Of a stretch of 64,000 nucleotides of DNA, positions 16,661 through 25,754 are shown one piece after another. Each line of letters begins with the position of its first letter. The first letter of the stretch is position 1. The notes beneath the pieces were generated by a model, which worked only from the letters and a program-made list of their open reading frames with translations, was not told the origin of the DNA and did not search any database. The position numbers and the translations under genes are program-made. This DNA comes from Aliikangiella sp965214955 (GTDB lineage: Bacteria; Pseudomonadota; Gammaproteobacteria; Enterobacterales; Kangiellaceae), in NCBI GenBank assembly GCA_965214955.1, contig CBDCCU010000014.1, positions 25,001 to 89,000 of the forward strand, in the 5' to 3' direction.

Positions 16661-17635
16661 ATGAAAAACACGCTCTTTTATGCGCTAACTGTTATTATTT
16701 GGGGATCGACATGGTTGGCCATAGAATATCAGTTAGGAGATGTAGCCGTTGAAGTTTCATTGTTCTATCGATTTTTAGCTGCGGCTGTTCTTGTTTTTAT
16801 CATTAGTTGGGTTGGCGGGTTAAGTTTAAAGTTTAGTTTAAAACAACATGGTTACATAGCGCTTTTAGGCTTGTTAAATTTTTGCATAAACTATGTGACC
16901 TTATACGAAGCACAGAAATACTTAACATCGGCAATGACATCCATTGGTTTTTCTACCTTGCTATTAATTAACATTATTAATTCGAAAATATTTTTTGGAC
17001 GTAATATTGTTGTTAAAACCTATATAGGGGCTTTGTTTGGAATTGTTGGAATTATTACATTGTTTTGGCCAGAAATTGTTAGTTTCAAAAATGGTGAAAA
17101 TAGTGGAAGTATCGATACTGTTAAAGGAATGGTTTTAGTTTTACTCGGTACAATATTTGCCTCATTAGGTAATATGGTTAGCATAAGAAATTCAAATCAC
17201 TCTTATCCTATTCTTCAGTCAAGCGGCTGGGGAATGTTTTATGGTAGTGTTTTTTTATTGATATTTGCGCTTATTAATGGTGCTGAATTTAAATTTAGTT
17301 ATAAACCAGAATATATGATCTCACTAGGCTATTTAACAGTATTTGGAACTGTGATTGCTTTTTACAGTTACTTCTTTTTGTTAAAAAATATTGGACCAGA
17401 AAAAGCTAGCTATTCAATTGTAATGTTTCCTGTTGTTGCGGTTATTCTTAGTAGCTTTTTTGAAGATTTTGTGTGGGATATATACAGTATTTCAGGTTTT
17501 ATTTTAGTGGGAGTTGGTAATTTAATAATGCTTGTTCCAGAAAATAAGTTCGTTAAATTAAAAGTATTTGTTATCAATCAAACCTTTTTTTATTTAAGGC
17601 TTATTAGAGATGGTAGCAAGAAAGTGAAATCGTAA
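16661..17635 (+). CDS. EamA/DMT-superfamily exporter
   Basis: An inner-membrane transporter with about ten hydrophobic segments in two EamA repeats, opening LFYALTVIIWGSTWLAIEYQ with the family WGSTW motif. It probably exports an amino acid or related metabolite under the divergent MocR regulator. The open frame extends upstream to 16592, but ATG 16661 has GAGG at 16652-16655 and starts the first membrane segment, giving 324 residues. The C-terminal tail (VKLKVFVINQTFFYLRLIRDG) is slightly longer than usual. Substrate is not predictable. Confidence 0.88.
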   Translation: MKNTLFYALTVIIWGSTWLAIEYQLGDVAVEVSLFYRFLAAAVLVFIISWVGGLSLKFSLKQHGYIALLGLLNFCINYVTLYEAQKYLTSAMTSIGFSTLLLINIINSKIFFGRNIVVKTYIGALFGIVGIITLFWPEIVSFKNGENSGSIDTVKGMVLVLLGTIFASLGNMVSIRNSNHSYPILQSSGWGMFYGSVFLLIFALINGAEFKFSYKPEYMISLGYLTVFGTVIAFYSYFFLLKNIGPEKASYSIVMFPVVAVILSSFFEDFVWDIYSISGFILVGVGNLIMLVPENKFVKLKVFVINQTFFYLRLIRDGSKKVKS

Positions 17636-17656
17636 GTGTAAACGATGTAAAAATCC

Positions 17657-18568
17657 TTAATTTGACAACCACTCTAAAAGATTAAGGATAAATTGCTTAT
17701 TCTGTTTTGCTTCTGGGATATTAAATCCAACTTTGCCAACTTCTTTGTCATTTTCTATGATTTTCTGAGCAGTAAACATTGCTGCTTCTGAAAAAATGGC
17801 GACCTTGCCTTTGCCAAAATTTCTGACAGCACCTTGAGAAAGCCCGTGAGCATTTATTTCAGGTGTAGACTCGTTAAACTCCCATTCTTCTTCGGGAAAA
17901 CGAACTTTAAAATTTTTAGGTAATGCTAATAGATTAATTGCTTTTTTTGATGGTCTAAAGGCACTACCTGCAAAAGCAAACACTTTAGATATTTTATTTT
18001 GATCAGATGAGCCTTTAATAACAGGGTGGTTAAAATTGTTATTAAAATTAAATTGGTACGTTCCAACATGATTATCTAAATAAACAGCAAAACCATTGTA
18101 CAAGTAAAAGTCAAACTGGGCGGCAAGGTTTTTAACAGCGCCAGGATAGGGCATATGGTCGGCAATAAGTAATAGACTTCCACCTTGAAGAACCCAGTCT
18201 TTTATTGATTGAATTTCATCATGAGTAAAAGCCTCTGTAGCGGGTAGTTTTCTTGAGGTTAGGTTAGCCTTTGATAAGGCATTAGCTATAACTAAAACCG
18301 TAGTATTTTTTAATAAATGATGGTCGATAGTGCTATTGGTGTTTTTAACCAGATACCCATTACAAGATAGAAGTTTTGAAAATGGGGAAAATCGACCTTC
18401 TTTTGTATGGTAATTATTATGAAAGTTGTCAATACGGACTGTGGTGATTTTAACAATTTTATCATTACAATCAGATATAGCATTTAAATCGGGTATTTGC
18501 TCAGAAAAAACATTCTTTGAACATAAAATATTAAATAGAAAAAAACTAAAGATGATTAACTTTTTCAT
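17657..18568 (-). CDS. Secreted GATase1-like (DUF4350-type) protein
   Basis: A 303-residue exported protein with a signal peptide (MKKLIIFSFFLFNILCSKNVFS). The mature part has alternating strands and helices with TTVLVIANALSK, FTHDEIQSIKDWVLQGGSLLLIADH and NFGKGKVAIFSEAAMF. This resembles the class I glutamine-amidotransferase/ThuA-like fold found in DUF4350 proteins, although a catalytic Cys is not evident. The role is unknown. It is the last of four minus-strand genes that encode exported proteins, though intergenic gaps argue against a single tight operon. Confidence 0.5.
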   Translation of the reverse strand: MKKLIIFSFFLFNILCSKNVFSEQIPDLNAISDCNDKIVKITTVRIDNFHNNYHTKEGRFSPFSKLLSCNGYLVKNTNSTIDHHLLKNTTVLVIANALSKANLTSRKLPATEAFTHDEIQSIKDWVLQGGSLLLIADHMPYPGAVKNLAAQFDFYLYNGFAVYLDNHVGTYQFNFNNNFNHPVIKGSSDQNKISKVFAFAGSAFRPSKKAINLLALPKNFKVRFPEEEWEFNESTPEINAHGLSQGAVRNFGKGKVAIFSEAAMFTAQKIIENDKEVGKVGFNIPEAKQNKQFILNLLEWLSN

Positions 18569-18756
18569 TCAATAAAAAGACCTTTATGATTTTTAATAGT
18601 TAAATTTGTCTGCATTAGCGATAAAACTTTATTATTAGGCAGATCTATTGCATTTAAGGTTTAAGCTGAGAAATATTACCAAAACTTAATAGTTTTGTAA
18701 GGCGCTGGAGAAATAAATTGAAAATCAATTTAAAATCACAAGGATAAGATCCTATA

Positions 18757-19071
18757 TTATTTTTTACAGTGGCTTTTATTATCCTTATTTTTACTCTCAC
18801 TTTTGATTGGAATTTCTTTATCTTTTATCGGAATTCGATTCGGCACAATTTTTATTTCTTTTTTTTCATTTAAGTTTATTGGTTTAAGATCCGATAGCTT
18901 TTCTGAGGTTTTAGATTTAGATACGCTAACTTTAGGTTTACAAGCTGGTTTTTTACTCATTTTATCAGTTTTCTGTTTATTGATAGGTTTTTCTAAAGCA
19001 AATACTTCTGTTGTCGGTATAGCAAAAAGCAATAGAAAAGAAAGCAGCAACTTTGTTAGTGTTAAAAGCAT
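18757..19071 (-). CDS. Small secreted Lys-rich protein
   Basis: A 104-residue protein with a signal peptide (cleavage probably after VFA at about 25) and a strongly basic, low-complexity mature part rich in K, S and P. I know no family. Residues 59-82 (LSDLKPI, then IKIVPNRIPI) repeat the pattern seen at residues 44-82 of the 1512-residue protein two genes upstream in transcription order (LRDLKPL, then VKIIPNRFPF). It has two cysteines (44 and 102). It may be a free-standing version of that protein's N-terminal region, acting as a chaperone or sorting partner; this is inference. Confidence 0.6.
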   Translation of the reverse strand: MLLTLTKLLLSFLLLFAIPTTEVFALEKPINKQKTDKMSKKPACKPKVSVSKSKTSEKLSDLKPINLNEKKEIKIVPNRIPIKDKEIPIKSESKNKDNKSHCKK

Positions 19072-19122
19072 ATGTTAATCCATTTATTTGCATTGGTAAT
19101 AGTTAAACGAATAAGTAATAAA

Positions 19123-19154
19123 AAAAGGGTTAATTTTAAAAAATTAACCCTTTT
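19123..19154. terminator. Bidirectional-type terminator
   Basis: AAAAGGGTTAATTTT pairs with AAAATTAACCCTTTT across a 2-base centre, with A and T tracts outside. It lies just after the minus-strand beta-barrel gene stop and should terminate it. Confidence 0.7.
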
Positions 19155-19175
19155 AAGTACTAAAACAATTAGCGT

Positions 19176-19760
19176 TTAAAAGTTATATCGAACGCCAAAG
19201 GTTGCTCGCTCGCCTTCATCCTCATATTCATAATCACCATATAGTGAGATTGAGTCATTAAGCCGGTATATGCCACCTAATGTAATATAGGTAGGGTCGA
19301 ATTTACCAAAAGTGCTATCAACCTCTCTAGCATTTAAGTGCTTTAACTCAACAGAATAGGTAAAGTTTTCTACAAGCTCAGACTGATAACCAAAACTGAT
19401 TTGGTAACCGGTTTGTTCAAAACTAGCAGCATCATCGCGATCAAAATCAACTTTTGCAAAACCAGCCTTTGTATACAGAGTGCCATTTTCACTGGTATAT
19501 AGAATGATCCCTAAGTCGATTGATTGACGAGTAAAATCCAAGTCACGATCTTCGTTAGTAGAAATATAGTCGCCAGATAGGAAAAAATCATCATTGAGCT
19601 TAATTACTCCAGAAAGTTCGAAACCTGTATAGTCGCCTCGAAGAACGTCATTGTCTGATGAGGTATAGCCAACATCAACATAGTCATAAACTTTAGTTTC
19701 AGCAAAGCTAGCAGTAGAACAAAGGGCAAACCCTAATCCGATTAAATATTTTAATTTCAT
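19176..19760 (-). CDS. Outer-membrane beta-barrel protein
   Basis: A 194-residue protein with a signal peptide (MKLKYLIGLGFALCSTASFA) and a mature part made of alternating amphipathic strands, many starting or ending in Y or F. It ends GERATFGVRYNF, the C-terminal aromatic signature recognised by the BAM complex. Size fits an eight-stranded barrel. Function is unknown. It lies 70 bases after the large GlyGly-CTERM protein gene and is probably co-expressed with it. Confidence 0.8.
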   Translation of the reverse strand: MKLKYLIGLGFALCSTASFAETKVYDYVDVGYTSSDNDVLRGDYTGFELSGVIKLNDDFFLSGDYISTNEDRDLDFTRQSIDLGIILYTSENGTLYTKAGFAKVDFDRDDAASFEQTGYQISFGYQSELVENFTYSVELKHLNAREVDSTFGKFDPTYITLGGIYRLNDSISLYGDYEYEDEGERATFGVRYNF

Positions 19761-19830
19761 TTTATTACTCCTTACTCTTTGAAAGCTAATAAACTCAAAG
19801 CAAGCAATGCCTACTTTGAGTTTAAGTGTG

Positions 19831-22800
19831 TTATGCAGCTTTCTTTAATTGTCTGCGTCTTACTAAACCAGCCATTGCAAACAATGCGAGCAATGAAGCC
19901 CCAAGTGAACCACCACTTTTAGGTACATCAGTAATAGTTACCGAAGCAACAACTTTATTACCTAAATTAGCGCCACCAACAGGATTTGAAATTACAACAG
20001 AGAATGTTTTATGTAAGTCCAAATCGCCAGTAGGAATAGTGATAGTTTTAGGTGCTGTATCAAAGTCAGCCCAAGTTAAAGTGCCTGAAGTTGCTGTATA
20101 ATCAGTACCTGCAATTGCGCTACCATCTACAGTGGTAAAATCAACACTCACACCATAATCAGAACCATTGGTTCTTTCAACGGTAAGTACTGCATTTTGC
20201 TTTTCATCAACATCAATATGAGTCACAGTAAAGTCTAATTGACCATATTGTGGCGCTTCTACAGTTAATGTTAATGGTAGATTATTTGATGGATATGGAG
20301 TATCACTTAATATAACCAGTGAAGCTTCATTTACTCCAACTGGAGCGTTGGCATCAAAAGTAACATCAACTGTTAGAGAGCCGTCGGCCTCTAATGAGTT
20401 TGCACTTATTGTTGCTGAAGCCCAGCTTGGTTTCCAGTCACAAACACCTGTTTCGCCACTATCGATTCCAAAAATAAACTCGAAGTTCATTTCGTTCATC
20501 CATAATGTACCATCACAAGATAAATCTAAACCTGCTTGACCATTGTCAGTACCAACATCATCAATATCTCCATCCCCATCAATGTCAAATTGAATATCGT
20601 AGCCGCCAACTTTGACAAAAGTATCAGAATTAGCATCCATAATAACAACATCAAAACTACCATCTGAAGAAGCTGAATTTAAACTAGCAAATAAATGACC
20701 AGTTGATGGATTATAGGCTAAGCCAGCGATAGGTAAACCAACATTGACAGAGCGTATTAACTCGCCTGATGTAGTGAACTGGTGAACCATACTGTCATTC
20801 CATGAACCTGCAAAGAATGTATCAGTAACTGGATCATAAGCTAATCCTCGTTGAGAAGTACCAAAGTTAGGACAGATAGTGTTACCTGTTTGAACTTTTG
20901 TTTCTACATCAAGCTCATAGATACAGTCATCTCCACCAACATTAACTTGCCATAGCTTACCAGTACGCTGATTAAAGGCCATATCTGCCGAGAACACACC
21001 ACCAAAATCAGTATCTATGGTGTCTTCAGTTGCTGTACCAGTATTGTCGTAGCGACGAGCTACATCTGCATCAGCATCTAGTAACTCTATCTCTCCGTTC
21101 CAAATATCACCTGTTTCTTTGTTAATAGCCACACCGAAACCACCTTGAGCATCGATTATTCCAACTAGTTCGCCTGGTGCTAATCTTTCGATATAGCTTA
21201 GGTCAGGGAAGTAGCGAATTTTCTCAGCGCTTGTTTCGAAAAGATCTTTAGGTCCCATGTGTCGAGTTGCAGAATCAAATGGGCCATAAGTTAACTCAGA
21301 GCTACCATTAATTAATACAACATCAAAGTTAGCAGCTACGCCACCAGTATTAGATAACTCAAACGAATCAGTTCCTATACGACCTTGAGTAAGGGTTGCA
21401 GAAAGTGAGTCAGCAGAAGTTACTAATTGACCAGCTTGTAGTTCAACTGGAGTTGCAAGCATTAGTTCAGCTAATTCAACTTCACTAGTTGCGTAATTAA
21501 ATGCAGAAATGGAGATTTCTTCATCTTGAGGTACAAAGAAGTAAATAAACCCATCATCTAATGCTTCATCATCAGAAGTAGTGCCAGAAGTAGTCGCCTC
21601 TTCTTCGCCCACAGTAACGATTGCATTATTGACGGCTAAACCAGTATTAGCATCATTTACATAACTTGCTACAAAGTTACCTGTAATTGGTAGACAGCCA
21701 GATTCGCCAATTGTTATATCATCAACTAGCGCATACCACTCAAAATTAGCATCATAATATCTCCAACGTAACTGAAAGCTAGTTGCGCCATCGATAAATG
21801 TGCTGAGATCAATTTCATAAGATCGAATACCTGTTGGTAAACCTTGAACATTTGTCCATGCTCCACCATCAACACTAATATCAACATCAACAGCGTCTGC
21901 GCCTGTAAATGTTCGGTAGTTAGCAGTAAACCTTAAAATATTTGAACTAATATCAGTAACATCAATAATAGGAGTAACAAGTGAAGTGTCTACATCAACA
22001 GTTCCAGCATCGTCACTATCTGCTAAAGCAGCATCGCCTTCACTACCAACTAAGTTGCCTCTGCCTGCTAATGCACTTTGCCATACTGCGTCATTACCAG
22101 CATCATCAGTTACTGTCCAGCCTTCAGGAGGAAATACGCCGCTTTCAAAACGTTGAACAAATGAAGGTTCAATAAATTGAAACCCTGGTGCTATACATGA
22201 ACTATCTACATCCAAGGTAAAATCTAATGCCATAGGAGCTGTAGCATCGGCCAATGGAAGCACATCTTGATTAGTCATTTGATAGCCAGATACACCTTCC
22301 GCTCTCACAGTTACATTGATAGTGGTTCCTTCAAAAACAGGCAATTCATACTCACCTGTCTCAGGATTAGAGTAGGTAACAATAGTATCGCCAGGCACTG
22401 ATGCTGAGATCTTAGCGTAAAGTGGATGCTCACTACCTGTAGCTTCTTTTACTGTACCAACTAGCTCAACCCGTTCTGCTGCTGTTAGTGCGAAGTCATT
22501 AGTAAGTTCATCATCTTCATCTACGGTAACATCTGCTTGAGTTGCTTCTACCCAACCATAACGGAATACAGACAGATCATAATCACCCACAGGAAGAACC
22601 ATAGTGTATTCACCATCTGCATTTGTAACGGTAGAAATATTACCTGCACTCACGGTGGCTCTTGAAATGCTTTCCCCAGTTACTGCGTCAGTTACAGTAC
22701 CTGAAATTTCACCAGTTGGTCCCATAGTACACGAAGGAATTTTAAAGCTAGAAATACGAGTTGACCAAGTTAATGTATCGTTATTTTCTGCTTTATAGTA

Positions 22801-24369
22801 TTCATTGGTATACCAGAAAGTACAATCATCAACAGGATCAATACTCATGCTTGCATAATCCGCCCAACGACCTCGATTTACAGCGCCTTGAGAACCAGTA
22901 CCCTCTACTAGAACAAATTCATCAGTCATTTCACCCGCAGGATCAGTTGCTAGGCGAGTAGCAGCATGAATTGATGGAAAAATTTCATCACTAGAAACAG
23001 TATAACCTATAGCAATATTGCCTTGAGCATCCATTGCACCACTAACCATCCAGCGTGCTGTAGAGGACGGTGCAAGATCTGAGTCAGGAGAGAATGTTCC
23101 TTCTTGAGCTAAGGTAACGGCATTATTGTCATCGTGATCAACATTAAATTGATACCAGCGAGCTACAGGTTGTCCAGAAGGGCCTTCAATATTATGAGTA
23201 AATAATATTTTACCTTGCCCATCTATATTACGATAAGATGTTCTGAACATTGAGCGAAGGCCAAGTGCATCAAGCTCTTCTCCGTTGGGCTGAGTTGCAT
23301 TATCTGGTGCTGAATAGGGAGAAACATCTACAGTTTCAACTTCTCTAAATTCCGCATTCTCAGGATTGCTCCAGTCTATATCCATTTCCCAAACATGTAT
23401 GCGATCAGAACTACTTGAGTCTGCCCATAAGAAGTATTGATTCATATCAGCAGGAGGTTGAGCAATACCATCAACATCCAAAGGCATTGGAGTAAACACT
23501 GTTGGTGAAAAGCCTTCACCACTAATGATGATTTGTTGAGCTTCAGCGCCCGAGAGCATTTTGTCTCGTTCATAAGCAACCATACCACCGCCAGCAAAAG
23601 AGTCACCAAATTGGTTTACACCCATGTAATAAGCATCACCAAATATGCCAAAGTGTGGATAGTCATTAAAAAGTTCGCCATATTCAAATGCATACAGGTA
23701 GTAAGCCCCAGTAGGATCACCTGTTTGAGAAACGGCAATACACTGATGATGTGCTCCTGTTTGAATAGCAAACTGACTAATCATCCAGCGATCTGCTCTG
23801 CGATCATAGAGAACGATTGGATCACCGCTATTGCTTGTTTCACAAATACCACCAAATCCATCCCATAAACTATTAATGTCAATAGGCTCAACTAATTGAG
23901 TACCATCTTTGTCCCAGATAGCAAGTGAAACATTTACCGTTTGAACATAATGATTTGGACCTACGCTACCATTAGTATCTGGTGGCACAAATCCTTGAGG
24001 GTTGGTCATTCCATCAATATTCAGCCCAAACTCAGGTACATTGGTTAAGTTACGGCGTTTTTTAAATGTCTTTTGTAAAACAGGATCAGAATATTTTTGC
24101 TTTTCTTGTGATTTTTTTGCAAATGGGAAGCGATTTGGAATGATTTTAACTAAATCTTCGCCTGGTACAGGCTCACCGCTTTGTTTTAATTTGATTTTTC
24201 TTTGAGGAGTGATCTCCTGCAAGGGTTTTAAATCTCTTAACGCCTTTGAAATTTTAACCTTAGAAGAAGTTGAAACTTTTTTCTTAACTAAGGGGGTACT
24301 CGAAGCGTTAACGCTATGGGCGCTAAGACCCAGCGATGCAATCAATGCAGTCACTATTACGTTTTTCAT
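19831..24369 (-). CDS. Large multidomain GlyGly-CTERM surface protein
   Basis: A 1512-residue exported protein. A signal peptide (1-22) is followed by a basic segment (23-110) with DLKP and VKIIPNRFPF, then a propeller-like region (about 120-550, VPPDTNGSVGPNHYVQTVN). Next come a carboxypeptidase-regulatory-like repeat (GEISGTVTDAVTGESI), a jelly-roll of the choice-of-anchor type (FPPEGWTVTDDAG), a further propeller-like region and a Calx-beta-like segment (GSAIAGTDYTATSGTLTW). The end (SGGSLGASLL, a hydrophobic helix, RRRQLKK) is a GlyGly-CTERM sorting tag, normally cut by rhombosortase and linked to type II secretion. No protease triad was found. Probable adhesin or exoprotein. Confidence 0.85.
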   Translation of the reverse strand: MKNVIVTALIASLGLSAHSVNASSTPLVKKKVSTSSKVKISKALRDLKPLQEITPQRKIKLKQSGEPVPGEDLVKIIPNRFPFAKKSQEKQKYSDPVLQKTFKKRRNLTNVPEFGLNIDGMTNPQGFVPPDTNGSVGPNHYVQTVNVSLAIWDKDGTQLVEPIDINSLWDGFGGICETSNSGDPIVLYDRRADRWMISQFAIQTGAHHQCIAVSQTGDPTGAYYLYAFEYGELFNDYPHFGIFGDAYYMGVNQFGDSFAGGGMVAYERDKMLSGAEAQQIIISGEGFSPTVFTPMPLDVDGIAQPPADMNQYFLWADSSSSDRIHVWEMDIDWSNPENAEFREVETVDVSPYSAPDNATQPNGEELDALGLRSMFRTSYRNIDGQGKILFTHNIEGPSGQPVARWYQFNVDHDDNNAVTLAQEGTFSPDSDLAPSSTARWMVSGAMDAQGNIAIGYTVSSDEIFPSIHAATRLATDPAGEMTDEFVLVEGTGSQGAVNRGRWADYASMSIDPVDDCTFWYTNEYYKAENNDTLTWSTRISSFKIPSCTMGPTGEISGTVTDAVTGESISRATVSAGNISTVTNADGEYTMVLPVGDYDLSVFRYGWVEATQADVTVDEDDELTNDFALTAAERVELVGTVKEATGSEHPLYAKISASVPGDTIVTYSNPETGEYELPVFEGTTINVTVRAEGVSGYQMTNQDVLPLADATAPMALDFTLDVDSSCIAPGFQFIEPSFVQRFESGVFPPEGWTVTDDAGNDAVWQSALAGRGNLVGSEGDAALADSDDAGTVDVDTSLVTPIIDVTDISSNILRFTANYRTFTGADAVDVDISVDGGAWTNVQGLPTGIRSYEIDLSTFIDGATSFQLRWRYYDANFEWYALVDDITIGESGCLPITGNFVASYVNDANTGLAVNNAIVTVGEEEATTSGTTSDDEALDDGFIYFFVPQDEEISISAFNYATSEVELAELMLATPVELQAGQLVTSADSLSATLTQGRIGTDSFELSNTGGVAANFDVVLINGSSELTYGPFDSATRHMGPKDLFETSAEKIRYFPDLSYIERLAPGELVGIIDAQGGFGVAINKETGDIWNGEIELLDADADVARRYDNTGTATEDTIDTDFGGVFSADMAFNQRTGKLWQVNVGGDDCIYELDVETKVQTGNTICPNFGTSQRGLAYDPVTDTFFAGSWNDSMVHQFTTSGELIRSVNVGLPIAGLAYNPSTGHLFASLNSASSDGSFDVVIMDANSDTFVKVGGYDIQFDIDGDGDIDDVGTDNGQAGLDLSCDGTLWMNEMNFEFIFGIDSGETGVCDWKPSWASATISANSLEADGSLTVDVTFDANAPVGVNEASLVILSDTPYPSNNLPLTLTVEAPQYGQLDFTVTHIDVDEKQNAVLTVERTNGSDYGVSVDFTTVDGSAIAGTDYTATSGTLTWADFDTAPKTITIPTGDLDLHKTFSVVISNPVGGANLGNKVVASVTITDVPKSGGSLGASLLALFAMAGLVRRRQLKKAA

Positions 24370-24665
24370 TTCTAGCTTTCCTTTTTAAATTTATGGATAT
24401 AATGAAAGCGCTATAAACCAACAAAGATGATTTATTTAAGAAAGACAATTGTTGATCAATAGAGAAGGGGGCTTCCATTTCCATAGTTATTTTTATACTT
24501 CCAAATTTACATGAAGTTGTTTTGCGTTTTATCCGCTCACATACATTACTATATTGAATTATTATTGAAAAGTAGAAATAGACCATAAATGGCTATTTGG
24601 TAATATTACCAATTTGTATTTTTTTGATTAACTCTAGAAGTAACCCAAAACTAAGCAGTAAATTG

Positions 24666-25608
24666 CTAAACAGCCCTAGCACCAAACCTATCTATCTGAC
24701 AAACAGATACAAAACCATTTTCAGTCTGTAAATAGTTTGCTTTTAAAAAGTCACTTATTTGGGTGGCAATCTCTTTATCATCGGTAACCGAAAAAATTGT
24801 TGGCCCCGAGCCTGATATGCCTGTAGCTAGTGTGCCAATTTTTGCAAGTGATTGTTTAACAGACTTATAATTGGGGTAATAACGATTGCCTATAAGGTTC
24901 AGCAACAACATCTTTTAGTAAACTAAAGGCTTGTTGTTTATCTCTGCGATAACTTGCGTCGATAAATCCTGCTAAATTTTGTCCAAACTCTATTAATGTT
25001 TGTCTTGAATAATGATTAGGCAGAACTTCTCTTGCGGCTTTTGTGCTTATTTCGATATCAGGGTAGGCAATTATCCAATAGCAATCTTCAAAATAAGGAA
25101 TAGATTGAGTAATTTTATTCGGATCTGCGAGCATAAGTTGTAAGCCACCTAGATAAAGTGGGGCAACATTATCATAATGTAAACTACCACTAATTTGAGA
25201 TTCTAGCTCGCCCATTAACAATAACATTTCGGTTTGATTGAGCGGCTCGTTATAAAAATAGTTGAGTGCAACGGTTGCCGAAACAATAGAGCAAGCACTT
25301 GAACCTAAACCGCTACAAACGGGTATGTTTTTGTCGAGTTCAATTAAAACGGATTTTGGTGCTATTGACTTATTGATTAGTCGTTGATTAAAGGATAATA
25401 AAGCCTGCCAAATAATATTGGATTCTTTATCGGCTGGTAGCATATGCTTAAAGTTGCCCGACAATTGAAACTCGTTAGTCTTATATTCAGAAACGGTGAC
25501 GGTATCTCCAAGCTTATCGCCATTAATAGGAGAAGCACATAGACCTAATGTGTCAAAGCCGACGCTGATGTTGCCAATAGAAATTGGTGTGAATACTGAG
25601 ATAGACAT
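24666..25608 (-). pseudogene. thrB: Homoserine kinase, frameshifted at a G run
   Basis: ThrB phosphorylates homoserine on the way to threonine and belongs to the GHMP kinases. The upstream part has the ATP loop PVCSGLGSSACSIVSATVALN and the ending VVAEPYRQSLLP. The downstream part resumes PNYKSVKQSLAKIGTLATGISGSGPTIF, the conserved GHMP motif 3. One extra base in the GGGG run at 24873-24876 separates the two frames; removing it gives a normal protein of about 313 residues. A sequencing or assembly error is the simplest explanation. No thrA or thrC is adjacent, unlike E. coli. Confidence 0.85.
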
Positions 25609-25754
25609 ATAAATTATTCAACAGGTTTTTGAGCGTATTTTAGCGGTTATTTTGATAATTTTCGCCAGTTATTTATACAAATTGAACTGGAATTGTCATT
25701 TAAGTTGATTATCTGGCATTATTCTGACACCTCACATTTTTAGTAGAAAAAACA

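Noticed and set aside
19826..23868. Several plus-strand open frames of 60-110 codons
   Set aside because: They are antisense to the 1512-residue protein, which has a continuous and domain-rich frame.
24323..24586. Minus-strand open frame of 87 codons upstream of the GlyGly-CTERM gene
   Set aside because: It overlaps that gene's signal-peptide region in another frame and shows no family features; the rest is its promoter region.
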